A stretch of 64,000 nt of DNA. It comes from Flectobacillus sp. BAB-3569 (GTDB taxonomy: Bacteria > Bacteroidota > Bacteroidia > Cytophagales > Spirosomataceae). This document shows, in pieces, positions 17,452 through 25,895 of this stretch. Below the pieces are notes generated by a model. That model had not been told where the DNA came from, searched no databases, and saw only the letters and a list, made by a program, of their open reading frames with translations. The stretch spans positions 203,856-267,855 of the forward strand of contig NZ_NJFZ01000012.1 in the NCBI RefSeq assembly GCF_002270355.1, written 5' to 3'. Numbering within the stretch: the first letter of the stretch is position 1; each line of letters opens with the position of its first letter. Position numbers and translations under genes: made by a program.

Positions 17452-17489
17452 ATACCTCTGACAAGTCGAGATTAGCTTGTCAGAGGTAT
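17452..17489 (+). other. Intergenic hairpin between susD and the GH89 gene
   Basis: ATACCTCTGACAAG and CTTGTCAGAGGTAT form a perfect 14-bp stem with a 10-nt loop. There is no T run, so it is more likely an mRNA-stabilising or processing hairpin or a dispersed palindrome than a strong terminator. It separates the susCD genes from the enzyme genes. Confidence 0.55.
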
Positions 17490-17572
17490 TCAAAATCTTA
17501 CTATCTATCCCACCTTTCAAAGTCTTCAAAAGTGACGGGACTTTGTCTATTCAACTTAATTATAATACCTCA

Positions 17573-19786
17573 ATGAAAACATTTTACCAAACTCTCAAAA
17601 TTTGTGGCATATTGCTGGGTCTATTTGTAGGCGCAGATGCAATGGCACAGTTAAATTTAAAAGAATCGCAGGCTCTCATCGGACGCGTAATTCCTCAAAG
17701 AGCACAATCATTTGTGGTTGAGTCCCTTTCTGCCTCTGCACCAAAAGACCTTTTCGAAATAGAAAGTAAAAACAATAAGATTATATTGCGAGGAAATAAC
17801 GGTGTATCTGTAGCCTCAGCTTTGTATTACTACCTTACTGAGTACTGTCATTGCCAAATTACATGGAATGGTGAAAACCTTGATATGCCAACTAAATTGC
17901 CACAACTTACCCAAAAAATCACTAAGACTACGCCATATCAATACCGTTATTATCTCAACTATTGCACATTCAACTATAGTATGTCATGGTGGAATTGGGA
18001 AAGATGGCAAAAAGAAATTGACTGGATGGCGATGCACGGCATTAATATGCCATTGGCTATAACAGGTGAAGAATATACATGGAGAGAAGTGTACAATGAA
18101 ATGGGTTTTTCTGATAATGACCTGAAAGACTTTTTTAGTGGACCTGCCTATTTCTCATGGTTTTGGATGGGAAACTTAGACGGTTGGGGTGGTCCATTGC
18201 CAGTAAGCTGGATGAAATCCCACAAAGATTTGCAGGTGAAAATCTTACAAAGAGAAAGAGCTTTGGGCATGACGCCTGTATTGCCTGCTTTTACAGGTCA
18301 CGTACCAGCAGCATTTAAAAAGAAATATCCTAACGCCAAACTAAAAGCTACAAACTGGACTAATGGCTTTGGAGATACCTATATTCTTGATTCGGAAGAC
18401 CCGCTTTTTGCAGAATTAGGGAAAAAGTTTATTGATAAACAAACCAAACTTTTTGGTACAAATCACTTGTATTCGGCTGATACCTTTAACGAAAATGAGC
18501 CTCCCACCGATGAGCCTGCCTATTTATCAAAATTGAGTGCAAGGATTTATGAAGGTATCCGTCAGGCCGATCCAAAAGGTATTTGGGTGATGCAAGGATG
18601 GTTGTTTTACAGTGATAGAAAATTCTGGAAAGCGCCTCAAATCGAAGCTTTATTGAATGCTGTACCAAACGACAAAATGCTACTTCTAGACTTGGCGACT
18701 GAAATAGAGCCTGTGTGGAAGCGTACCGATGCTTTTTATGGAAAGCCTTGGATTTGGAATATGCTCAATAATTTTGGAGGAAATGTCAATCTTTTCGGAC
18801 GCATGGAAGGTGTAGCTTCTGGGCCAGCATTGGCACTAAACGATCCCAATTCAAAGAATTTGCAGGGTATAGGTTTGACTATGGAAGCCATTGAACAAAA
18901 TCCAGTGATTTATGAATTAATGATGCAGCATACTTGGCAAACAACTCCAGTAAATTTGGACGAGTGGTTGGTGAAATATGCCAAAAATAGGTATAAAACA
19001 GATGATAAATCTTTGGTAGAAGCATGGCAAATTCTAAGAAAAACAGTTTACAATGGCAAGGATATTCGTGATGGTGCCGAGTCTATTGTTACTGGTCGTC
19101 CTACGTTTGATTCCACTACGATTTGGACTCGTACAAGATTGAATTATCCGCCAAAGGAGCTTTTACCTGCTTGGGATTTATTTATTGAAGCTTCCAAAAT
19201 AGGAGTAAACGCAGATGGATTTCAGTATGATGTGGTAGATGTTACTCGTCAGGTATTAGCGAATTATGCCTTGATTTTACAGAAAAAATGGAAAGATTCT
19301 TACAAAAGTAAAAATGCAGCGCAGTTCAAAGTCGACTCAGAAGCTTTTCTTACTTTGATTTCTGACATGGATGCTTTATTAGCAACCCGAAAAGATTTTA
19401 TGCTTGGTCCTTGGATTAGCTCAGCTAGAACTTGGGGTACTACACCACAAGAAAAAGCACTTTACGAGCAAAATGCGAGAGACTTGGTTACGCTTTGGGG
19501 CGATGCCAACAGTCCATTGCACGAGTACTCTAATCGCCAGTGGAGCGGTTTGCTCAATGATTTTTATAAGCCACGTTGGTCACAGTTTTTTCAAGAGTTA
19601 ACTAAGGCAATGTCTGAAAATAAGGAGCCAGATTTGAAAGCTTTCGACGAGCAAATTCGTACTTGGGAATGGAAATGGGTAACTACACAAAAATCATTTC
19701 CATCAACCCCACAAGGAAGTAGCATCACTTTGGCTCAAAAACTACATTTGAAGTATCAAAGAGCCTTGGTTGAAGCATATAAATAG
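17573..19786 (+). CDS. Alpha-N-acetylglucosaminidase (GH89, NAGLU family)
   Basis: Secreted or periplasmic exo-glycosidase removing terminal alpha-linked GlcNAc, as NAGLU does on heparan sulfate. The ATG at 17573 begins a signal peptide (MKTFYQTLKICGILLGLFVG, cleavage after AMAQ). The 737 residues show the order N-terminal domain, TIM-barrel, C-terminal helical domain. The family signatures YSADTFNENEPP and WVMQGWLFY are clear. E307 (TFNE) and E438 (GLTMEAIEQN) line up with the two catalytic glutamates of human NAGLU (E316, E446). It overlaps or abuts the next gene, within the PUL, which suggests a GlcNAc-capped substrate. Confidence 0.9.
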   Translation: MKTFYQTLKICGILLGLFVGADAMAQLNLKESQALIGRVIPQRAQSFVVESLSASAPKDLFEIESKNNKIILRGNNGVSVASALYYYLTEYCHCQITWNGENLDMPTKLPQLTQKITKTTPYQYRYYLNYCTFNYSMSWWNWERWQKEIDWMAMHGINMPLAITGEEYTWREVYNEMGFSDNDLKDFFSGPAYFSWFWMGNLDGWGGPLPVSWMKSHKDLQVKILQRERALGMTPVLPAFTGHVPAAFKKKYPNAKLKATNWTNGFGDTYILDSEDPLFAELGKKFIDKQTKLFGTNHLYSADTFNENEPPTDEPAYLSKLSARIYEGIRQADPKGIWVMQGWLFYSDRKFWKAPQIEALLNAVPNDKMLLLDLATEIEPVWKRTDAFYGKPWIWNMLNNFGGNVNLFGRMEGVASGPALALNDPNSKNLQGIGLTMEAIEQNPVIYELMMQHTWQTTPVNLDEWLVKYAKNRYKTDDKSLVEAWQILRKTVYNGKDIRDGAESIVTGRPTFDSTTIWTRTRLNYPPKELLPAWDLFIEASKIGVNADGFQYDVVDVTRQVLANYALILQKKWKDSYKSKNAAQFKVDSEAFLTLISDMDALLATRKDFMLGPWISSARTWGTTPQEKALYEQNARDLVTLWGDANSPLHEYSNRQWSGLLNDFYKPRWSQFFQELTKAMSENKEPDLKAFDEQIRTWEWKWVTTQKSFPSTPQGSSITLAQKLHLKYQRALVEAYK

Positions 19787-19893
19787 TGTCAATTCAAGCC
19801 CTTGTTGATGGCAACTACAACAAGAGCTTGAACCGCGGCTTCTTTGGAGTTTTTACAAAAGAAAATAGAAAACGTTTTTCGACAAACTATAAT

Positions 19894-21039
19894 ATGAGCA
19901 ATCAGTCAAAAAATCTAAGACTCATTTCGCTGGATGCGCTTCGTGGGTTTGATATGTTTTGGATTATGAGTGGTGAGCATATCATTCATGCTTTGGCAGA
20001 AACTACGCATATCCCTGCATTTGAGTGGATGTCCGAACAACTGCATCATACAGCTTGGGACGGTATCACATTTTACGATATGATATTCCCATTGTTTTTG
20101 TTTATTGCAGGTGCCTCGATGCCTTTCTCTATGCAAAAGAAAGTGAATGAAGCATCCGTTGCAGAGGCTTATGAGTTGCCTTTCAACATTAAAAAGCCTC
20201 TGTATTGGAGTATGTTAAAGCGAACTATTACGCTAATATTTTTAGGTCTAGTGGTAAATGGTTTGTTTAAATGGAATGGTTACGAGCAGACAAGAATGGC
20301 GAGTGTATTGGGTAGAATTGGACTAGCATGGTTTTTTGCAGGTCTTATTTATCTAAATGCCAATACCCAAAAACAAGTGTATTGGTTTGTATTTATTCTA
20401 ATACTTTATTGGGCTTTAATGAAACTGGTACCAGTGCCAGGATTTGGGGCAGGGGTACTTACGAAAGAAGGCTCATTAGAATCTTATATAGATAGATTGC
20501 TTTTGCCAGGAAGATTACATAGCAAGGTTTTTGACCCAGAAGGTTTACTCTCAACGCTTCCTGCCATTGGAACAGCACTTTTAGGCGTTTTTACCACTAC
20601 TTTTTTAAGAAGTAAATACTATAATTCCTCGTATGGGAAAATTGCGGTATTGGCAATTGCGGGACTTGTTTTGGTCCTAATTGGCTTAGTGTGGGATTTG
20701 TCATTTCCGATTAATAAACGATTATGGTCAAGCTCGTTTGTTTGCTTAGTAGGTGGATTTTCAATCTGGTTTTTTATCGTATTTTATTTGATTATCGACG
20801 TCTGGGGTTTTCAAAAATGGGCAGCACCGTTTATTTGGATTGGCTCAAACTCCATCTTGATTTATATGGCTTCAGAAGGTATCGTAAATTTTGGACATAC
20901 TGCCAATTTCTTTTTTGGAGGAATTATTCAACACTGTCCAGAGCGTTGGCACAACGTTTTGACAGCTTGTGTCATTACATTGACACAAATTATATTACTG
21001 AGAGTTTTATATAAGAATAAGGTTTTTTTGAAAGTATAG
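19894..21039 (+). CDS. HGSNAT/DUF5009-type membrane acyltransferase
   Basis: The start at 19894 (MSNQSKNLRLISLDALRGFD) is chosen because the family begins with RLxSLDALRGFDMFWI; the longer frame adds an unrelated tail. The 381 residues hold about 10-11 membrane segments, with the conserved WDGITFYDMIFPLFLFIAGA after the first helix. Human HGSNAT in this superfamily acetylates terminal glucosamine of heparan sulfate so that NAGLU can cut it. Here the gene lies directly after a NAGLU homologue, 107 nt downstream. The acceptor in this organism is unknown; acetylation of a sugar is an inference. Confidence 0.8.
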   Translation: MSNQSKNLRLISLDALRGFDMFWIMSGEHIIHALAETTHIPAFEWMSEQLHHTAWDGITFYDMIFPLFLFIAGASMPFSMQKKVNEASVAEAYELPFNIKKPLYWSMLKRTITLIFLGLVVNGLFKWNGYEQTRMASVLGRIGLAWFFAGLIYLNANTQKQVYWFVFILILYWALMKLVPVPGFGAGVLTKEGSLESYIDRLLLPGRLHSKVFDPEGLLSTLPAIGTALLGVFTTTFLRSKYYNSSYGKIAVLAIAGLVLVLIGLVWDLSFPINKRLWSSSFVCLVGGFSIWFFIVFYLIIDVWGFQKWAAPFIWIGSNSILIYMASEGIVNFGHTANFFFGGIIQHCPERWHNVLTACVITLTQIILLRVLYKNKVFLKV

Positions 21040-21058
21040 AAGTGGAAGGAAACTGGTT

Positions 21059-21136
21059 AATAATGTCAAGGAGACATTATTAGAAATTGGGAGTATTATA
21101 GCAAACCCAATGCCAATAGAGGCATTGGGTTTCTTT
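21059..21136 (+). terminator. Two successive hairpins ending the PUL
   Basis: The first is AATAATGTC / GACATTATT (21059-21081). The second is AAACCCAATGCC / GGCATTGGGTTT with a 6-nt loop (21103-21132), followed by CTTT. The second is the better terminator. Confidence 0.6.
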
Positions 21137-21191
21137 ATGGAAAGCAATTTTGTTAAATATCGGAAAGGAGAGTTTAACGGAAAAAGAGAGA

Positions 21192-21368
21192 TTTTTTGCC
21201 CTCGTCGGAGTTTTCTCCAACGAGCCAAGCGAAAGCAACTAGCGAAGTACTGTGGACAAGATTTTGGTAGTTTTGCCCTCTTTTTTGCCCTCGTTGGAGT
21301 TTTCTCCAACGAGCCAAGCCTAAGCAATTAGCGAAGTACTGTGGACAAGATTTTGGTAGTTTTTTGCC
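21192..21368. repeat. 89-bp tandem direct repeat (two copies)
   Basis: Copies start at 21192 and 21281. Each holds TTTTTTGCCCTCGT, a CGTTGGAGTTTTCTCCAACG stem-loop (one mismatch in copy 1), then AGCGAAGTACTGTGGACAAG and ATTTTGGTAGTTTT. A third, partial copy with the same order lies at 22238-22285. Confidence 0.75.
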
Positions 21369-21410
21369 GACGCTAAATTTGTTAAAGACAAACCAACAAA
21401 GGCTTAACGA

Positions 21411-22103
21411 CTACTGCAACCTACCCGTAGTTTTAACCTTCCCTAAATAATATTGTAAATATTTGAGTACAAAATAGCGTTTCTCATCAGTGAGTGATTC
21501 ACCAATTTCGATTCTTTGATTGGCATAAATGACTATTTTGTAAAATGGCTGCATTTGGTCTTTACTCTTGTAATAAGTAAACTCTTCTTCAATGCCTGAA
21601 ACCGTTTTCCAATCGAAAGAATAGGTTGAATGCCAACCAAATATTTTTATTCCTTTTTCGATATTTCCTCCTCGATTGGTGAGATTGATATTGAGTTCTC
21701 CAAAAATTGATTGTAGGAATAACCAAATCATAAAGCCACCCAAAATTGCCCCAAATCCCCAAATGATGTAGAGAATTTTAGCGTCTATCGATTCTAAGTC
21801 GATGACTTCAGTGGCAAAAAAGTAAAAAAACAAGAATACTGAAATAGGAAGAACGCTGGCTATTAACCCATAGCCAATGGAGTTTTTGATTTGTAAAGAA
21901 ATCCCATCAACATTCTTGGTGATGGTCATGTCTTCTGGAACCTGAGACAAATCTAATTCATAAGAAAATGTTGTTTGTGAAGGTGGACGATTAAATAAGG
22001 CTGAAAGCTTAAATACCTGCTGACAAGCATCACATTTGCCGATATCCGTTTGGATATTGAGGTTGTAATTGGATACAGGTGTGTTACAATTGGGACAGTT
22101 CAT
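21411..22103 (-). CDS. Zinc-ribbon membrane protein of unknown function
   Basis: The start at 22103 (MNCPNCNTPVSNYNLNIQTD) is used because it begins the zinc ribbon; the frame extends 16 residues upstream without purpose. The 230-residue product has CPNC near residue 3 and CDAC near residue 23, forming a four-Cys zinc site, followed by two membrane helices at about residues 80-135 (GLIASVLPISVFLFFYFF and IIWGFGAILGGFMIWLFL) and a cytoplasmic domain rich in beta strands. No enzymatic motif is seen. It is probably an uncharacterised Bacteroidota family. Confidence 0.65.
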   Translation of the reverse strand: MNCPNCNTPVSNYNLNIQTDIGKCDACQQVFKLSALFNRPPSQTTFSYELDLSQVPEDMTITKNVDGISLQIKNSIGYGLIASVLPISVFLFFYFFATEVIDLESIDAKILYIIWGFGAILGGFMIWLFLQSIFGELNINLTNRGGNIEKGIKIFGWHSTYSFDWKTVSGIEEEFTYYKSKDQMQPFYKIVIYANQRIEIGESLTDEKRYFVLKYLQYYLGKVKTTGRLQ

Positions 22104-22237
22104 ACAAAAGGTGTTTTGGTTTCTGGTTTGAAGGTAGAAAAATAAGCTCAATAAAAATGGAAATCATAGTTGGTCGAAATAATATAAGGTTAAGCGGTTA
22201 GAATATCACTTGTATGAAGGATTAGTATTGCAAATTA

Positions 22238-22285
22238 GCCCTCGTTAGAGTTTTCTCCAGTGAGTTATGTGAAAGCAACTTGCCT
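22238..22285. repeat. Partial third copy of the 89-bp repeat
   Basis: It reads GCCCTCGTTAGAGTTTTCTC and continues with GTGAAAGCAACTTGC, matching the first half of the repeat at 21192-21368 with several changes. The hairpin is partly decayed. Confidence 0.55.
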
Positions 22286-22374
22286 TTAGTTTAAGCATTT
22301 AATTTTCTTTAAACTATGTAAACTATTTTCTATTTTTAGTAAAAAATCCTCATTTAACTAACGCTAATCTCATC

Positions 22375-22833
22375 ATGGCTTTACCCAATATTTTTACCTC
22401 GGAAGTTTCTCAAGAAATTATTCAAAGAATTAATCTACTTCAGAAGGATTCACAACCTTTATGGGGCCAAATGAGCGTAGCGCAAATGCTCGCTCATTGC
22501 TGTGTGACATACGAATTGGTTTATGAAGACAAGCATCCGAAGCCCAATTTCTTGCTTAAATTCTTTTTGAAATCATTTGTGAAAAATTTTGTGGTAAATG
22601 AAGTACCATATAAGCAAAGTTTAAAAACAGCTCCAGCTTTTATCATTACGGAGCAAAAGGATTTTGAGTATGAAAAAAATCGATTGATTAATTATATCTC
22701 TCAAACTCAACAATTAGGAGAAGGCTATTTTGACCAAAAAGAATCTCATTCATTTGGCAAATTGAGTAAGACAGAATGGAATAATATGTTTTACAAACAT
22801 CTCGACCACCATTTGAATCAGTTTGGCGCTTGA
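22375..22833 (+). CDS. DUF1569 (DinB-like) protein
   Basis: A 152-residue cytoplasmic protein of the DUF1569/DinB-like four-helix-bundle type. The key features are the N-terminal LWGQMSVAQMLAHCCVTYEL, whose His would be the first metal ligand, and a C-terminal KTEWNNMFYKHLDHHLNQFG with the other histidines. Members bind a divalent metal but mostly lack a known function; some relatives use bacillithiol or mycothiol. It is a single gene with no operon partner. Confidence 0.8.
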   Translation: MALPNIFTSEVSQEIIQRINLLQKDSQPLWGQMSVAQMLAHCCVTYELVYEDKHPKPNFLLKFFLKSFVKNFVVNEVPYKQSLKTAPAFIITEQKDFEYEKNRLINYISQTQQLGEGYFDQKESHSFGKLSKTEWNNMFYKHLDHHLNQFGA

Positions 22834-22978
22834 TTTTAGCGTCTTAATTGTAGCTTGGATTGGTAATAGCTCTGTTACTTTCAGATTTTTAAAGTAGTTT
22901 TGTAATAAATAACTGGTATTCCTTTGGACGCCACGTTATTTAGCGAGTTTTACCAAATCAAAACAACAAGCAATTAAC

Positions 22979-23743
22979 ATGCTCATCAAAAATGAATCAG
23001 AATTAGTTGGTATTAAGAAAATTAGTGAAGTGGTTGCCATAACACTCAAAAAGATGTGTGAATATGCCAAAGTAGGTATGTCAACCAAAGAATTGGATGA
23101 TTTTGGGGCAGAGATTCTAAAATCGTTTGGCGCAAAATCGGCACCTTATGCAACCTACAAATTTCCTGGCTGGGCTTGTATTAGCACCGACAAGGAATTT
23201 TGTCATGGAATTCCCTCTGATAAAAAGATATTACGTGAAGGCGAATTGATCAACATCGACGTATCGGCTGAACTTGGAGGATATTACTCTGATAACGGTT
23301 GTTCATTTGTAGTGGGAGAGGATATTCATAATCATCAGCCACTCATTAATGCTTCCAAAGAAATTTTGAAAATTGCCATAGACCATATCAAAGAAGGGGT
23401 AAGAATTGCAGATATCGGCGAAATGATAGAAAAAGAGTCGAAGAAAAGAGGTTATAAAGTAATCAAAAATCTGGCAGGACACGGCGTTGGAAGAAGATTG
23501 CACGAGCCTCCTCATGAGATTCTGAATTATAAAAACCGTCTTAATTTTGAGAAATTTAAGAGAAATTCGGTAGTGGCCATCGAGACATTTATTTCTACTC
23601 ACTCTACCATTGCTGAAACTCTCTCGGATGGCTGGACTATGGTAGGGAATAAAGGTGGCTATATGACTCAGCACGAACATACGATTGTTGTAACCGATGG
23701 CGCTCCGCTGATCCTTACTACAGGAAATGGTGTTTGGGACTGA
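22979..23743 (+). CDS. map: Methionine aminopeptidase, type I
   Basis: Removes the initiator methionine from new proteins in the cytoplasm. The 254-residue length fits type I without an N-terminal zinc finger. All five metal ligands are visible: D94 and D105 (NIDVSAELGGYYSDNG), H168 (AGHGVG), E202 (AIETFIS) and E233 (QHEHTI). The substrate-contacting GHGVGRRLHEPP is intact. A TAGTTTTG box at 22895-22902 may be its -7 promoter element. It is not next to secY/infA or ribosomal genes, so it may be an additional copy. Confidence 0.95.
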   Translation: MLIKNESELVGIKKISEVVAITLKKMCEYAKVGMSTKELDDFGAEILKSFGAKSAPYATYKFPGWACISTDKEFCHGIPSDKKILREGELINIDVSAELGGYYSDNGCSFVVGEDIHNHQPLINASKEILKIAIDHIKEGVRIADIGEMIEKESKKRGYKVIKNLAGHGVGRRLHEPPHEILNYKNRLNFEKFKRNSVVAIETFISTHSTIAETLSDGWTMVGNKGGYMTQHEHTIVVTDGAPLILTTGNGVWD

Positions 23744-23775
23744 TTTTTCTGGAAAAAGCTTTTATGTTGTTGACT

Positions 23776-23804
23776 AATCCTCTCTTGTTTGAGAGGATTT
23801 TTTT
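23776..23804 (+). terminator. Terminator of map
   Basis: AATCCTCTC and GAGAGGATT form a stem with a 6-nt loop, followed by seven T. Confidence 0.9.
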
Positions 23805-24012
23805 GTTCAAACTAAGTATTTAAAAATGTAACTAAAAAAATAGTTTCATGGATAGGGGTACAAATTAATTAAAATGTCTTAGTTTTGAAATCAGATAAAA
23901 CTGATGTTAAAATGAATATTTTTTGAACTTGGTTTAACGTATAAAAGAGCAAAATTGAAACAAATTTGTATATTCGTTTAGAAAATACAGCAATTATTAT
24001 CCAAAATTAAGC

Positions 24013-24762
24013 ATGAAAAATATAATTTTAACGCTCTTTTACATCGGTATCACTATTGGAAATGCTTGGGCTGATGAGTCAAGAAATCAAACGGTTGTGC
24101 GCTCGAGAAACGAACATTTTACCTTTAAACTAAAGAAAAATAATTGGAATATGACTGATTCAAAAGGGAATCTGTTGTATTCAATTCCAGAAAAGGGTTT
24201 CGTTGCTATGTCTGTATTTATCACCAATGATGGCAAAAATGTGGTTGTAATGGATGATTTAATTTCAGGATCAAAATTGAACAAAAAAACGGTACTACGA
24301 TTTTTTCATGAAGGTAAACAAACCGCTAGCTATAGCCTCAGCGATTTGGTCAAGGATACTTGCAATATCGTGCACGCAGGTCAGTATGTAAAGTGGTCAC
24401 TCGAAGATTTTGATTTGTTGAAAAATGATTCAACCTTTTCACTAGCGACTTTCGAATTTAACGAAATAGATTTTAATACTAAAACGGGTCAGATTACAAA
24501 AAATATAAAACCTTTCACCGTTGATCGTAATACCTATATTTTAAGAGGGAGGTTTTACAAATCTTCATCGTCTGACAAAACAGAAATGCTGGTGAGAAAA
24601 TATATTTTGGGTGATAAACTTCCGTTTGATACCATCCATTTCAGTACTGATATGTATACCAAAGGAAATTGGGATCAGGTGGTGGTCATAAAAGATGGAA
24701 TAGATGTGACACCCATTCGCTTTCGAGGGGAAGTGTTCGGCGATGGATGCCTCATAAATTAA
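24013..24762 (+). CDS. Secreted protein of unknown function
   Basis: A 249-residue protein beginning with a signal peptide (MKNIILTLFYIGITIGNAWA). The mature part has repeated beta-strand character: LKKNNWNMTDSKGNLLYSIP and VFITNDGKNVVVMDDLI suggest a propeller-like or WG-type blade pattern. It has a C-terminal cysteine in GDGCLIN and no catalytic motif. The family was not recognised. It is flanked downstream by a long repeat region. Confidence 0.55.
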   Translation: MKNIILTLFYIGITIGNAWADESRNQTVVRSRNEHFTFKLKKNNWNMTDSKGNLLYSIPEKGFVAMSVFITNDGKNVVVMDDLISGSKLNKKTVLRFFHEGKQTASYSLSDLVKDTCNIVHAGQYVKWSLEDFDLLKNDSTFSLATFEFNEIDFNTKTGQITKNIKPFTVDRNTYILRGRFYKSSSSDKTEMLVRKYILGDKLPFDTIHFSTDMYTKGNWDQVVVIKDGIDVTPIRFRGEVFGDGCLIN

Positions 24763-25251
24763 TTATGAGTGCTGAGTGAAGAATTGTGAATGTAATTTTT
24801 TAATTACTTAGTTAGCGAGCAAAATAAGCTTGATTAAAAGAGAATTATATTGTTTCCCTTTGTAAAAGCTCCGTAGGAGTGACAGTTTGGTAGCAATAAT
24901 TCTTGAGAAAAACCTTTTTTGAGCGCCGTAGGTGCGACAGAAAGCTAAAATCTGGAACCCTGTCGCTCCTTAGGAGCTGATGAAAAGATTGGGTTCTATA
25001 AAAAAATCCAAATAGACAGGGCTTATCAATGTTGTATAATTAATAATTTGATGAGATAAAGTATTAGTAATCAAAAAAATTACACTTAAAACTTATCACT
25101 CACAATTCAGTACTCATACTTAGCATTCTTATTCAAAATTAAATAAATTTTATTTTTCTGAGTGCCCATAGCTGAGTGCCGAATGCCCAATAATGCAATC
25201 TTATTTTGCACTAATACCAAAGTATCAATACACAATAAAATATAATTTACC
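24763..25251. repeat. Composite repeat region: MITE-like copy d with GCCGTAGG palindromes inside
   Basis: It begins with type-C core text (GAAGAATTGTGAATGTAATT). TTACTTAGTTAGCGAGCAAA at about 24804 and TTATTTTGCACTAATACC (to 25218) look like the two inverted ends. Between them lie GCCGTAGGTGCGACAG-family palindromes (24867-24980) and another core-C segment (25085-25130). One repeat family therefore appears nested inside another. Confidence 0.6.
24867..24980. repeat. GCCGTAGGTGCGACAG-family inverted repeat
   Basis: It holds AGCTCCGTAGGAGTGACAGT (24867 onward), GAGCGCCGTAGGTGCGACAG (24921-24940) and the complementary CTGTCGCTCCTTAGGAGCT (24960-24978). It has the same order as the copy at 5220-5381 but lacks the final outer arm. 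Confidence 0.7.
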
Positions 25252-25794
25252 ATGAATATACGTTTTATACTTCAAGAAGAAGATTATCTTCAACATGAGC
25301 TTTTTGTAGCTTCGGAAAACAAATTGTTTAAGTTTTCGCCCTCTAAAATCTTAGGTGTTTATTTGGCGGTTTCTGCGATTTCTGGGTATTATTTGTACAC
25401 CCAAAATCACTTGACTGTAGCGTTGATTTCTATTGTGGTGGGTGGTGCTGTGATTATGGCATTACCACGATTGGTACGTGGGTATTACAAAAATGAGATT
25501 ACCAAGTATGTTCAAAATACTTTTGGTGGTAGTTATGGCAAAGAAATCGAGTGTGAGTTTTTTATGGACAATATGCTCATGGGAGATGGAGAGCGTGCTG
25601 CTACAATTGCCTATAATCAAATCGAAAATGTGACGGAAACAAGCGATTATTTTTATGCCAAAATCCAGTCAAGCTCGCATATTATCATTCCTAAGGTTGG
25701 TATCGGGAATGCCCGTCCTGTAAAGCAGCGCTTATTGAATATCTGTGAAGAGTCGAAAATCCCTTATTACGAACAATTAGATTGGACTTGGTAA
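25252..25794 (+). CDS. YcxB-like membrane protein
   Basis: A 180-residue protein. After about 40 cytoplasmic residues there are two adjacent membrane helices (residues about 33-72: LGVYLAVSAISGYYLYTQ and VALISIVVGGAVIMALP). A C-terminal beta domain follows with the YcxB-like pattern YNQIENVTETSDYFYAKI and HIIIPK, including the final short helix PVKQRLLNICEE. The function of the family is unknown. It is monocistronic and its start follows directly on the repeat region. Confidence 0.65.
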   Translation: MNIRFILQEEDYLQHELFVASENKLFKFSPSKILGVYLAVSAISGYYLYTQNHLTVALISIVVGGAVIMALPRLVRGYYKNEITKYVQNTFGGSYGKEIECEFFMDNMLMGDGERAATIAYNQIENVTETSDYFYAKIQSSSHIIIPKVGIGNARPVKQRLLNICEESKIPYYEQLDWTW

Positions 25795-25820
25795 AATTAG
25801 TAAACCCATAAATTCTCCAG

Positions 25821-25866
25821 AATCCCAATCACTAATGCTCCTGAAGCTCCGTGGTTGGGATTTTTG
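25821..25866 (+). terminator. Intrinsic terminator
   Basis: AATCCCAATCAC pairs with GTGGTTGGGATT (one G-T wobble) and is followed by TTT. Confidence 0.75.
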
Positions 25867-25895
25867 CTTTATATCCCTAAACTTCCTACAAAACC

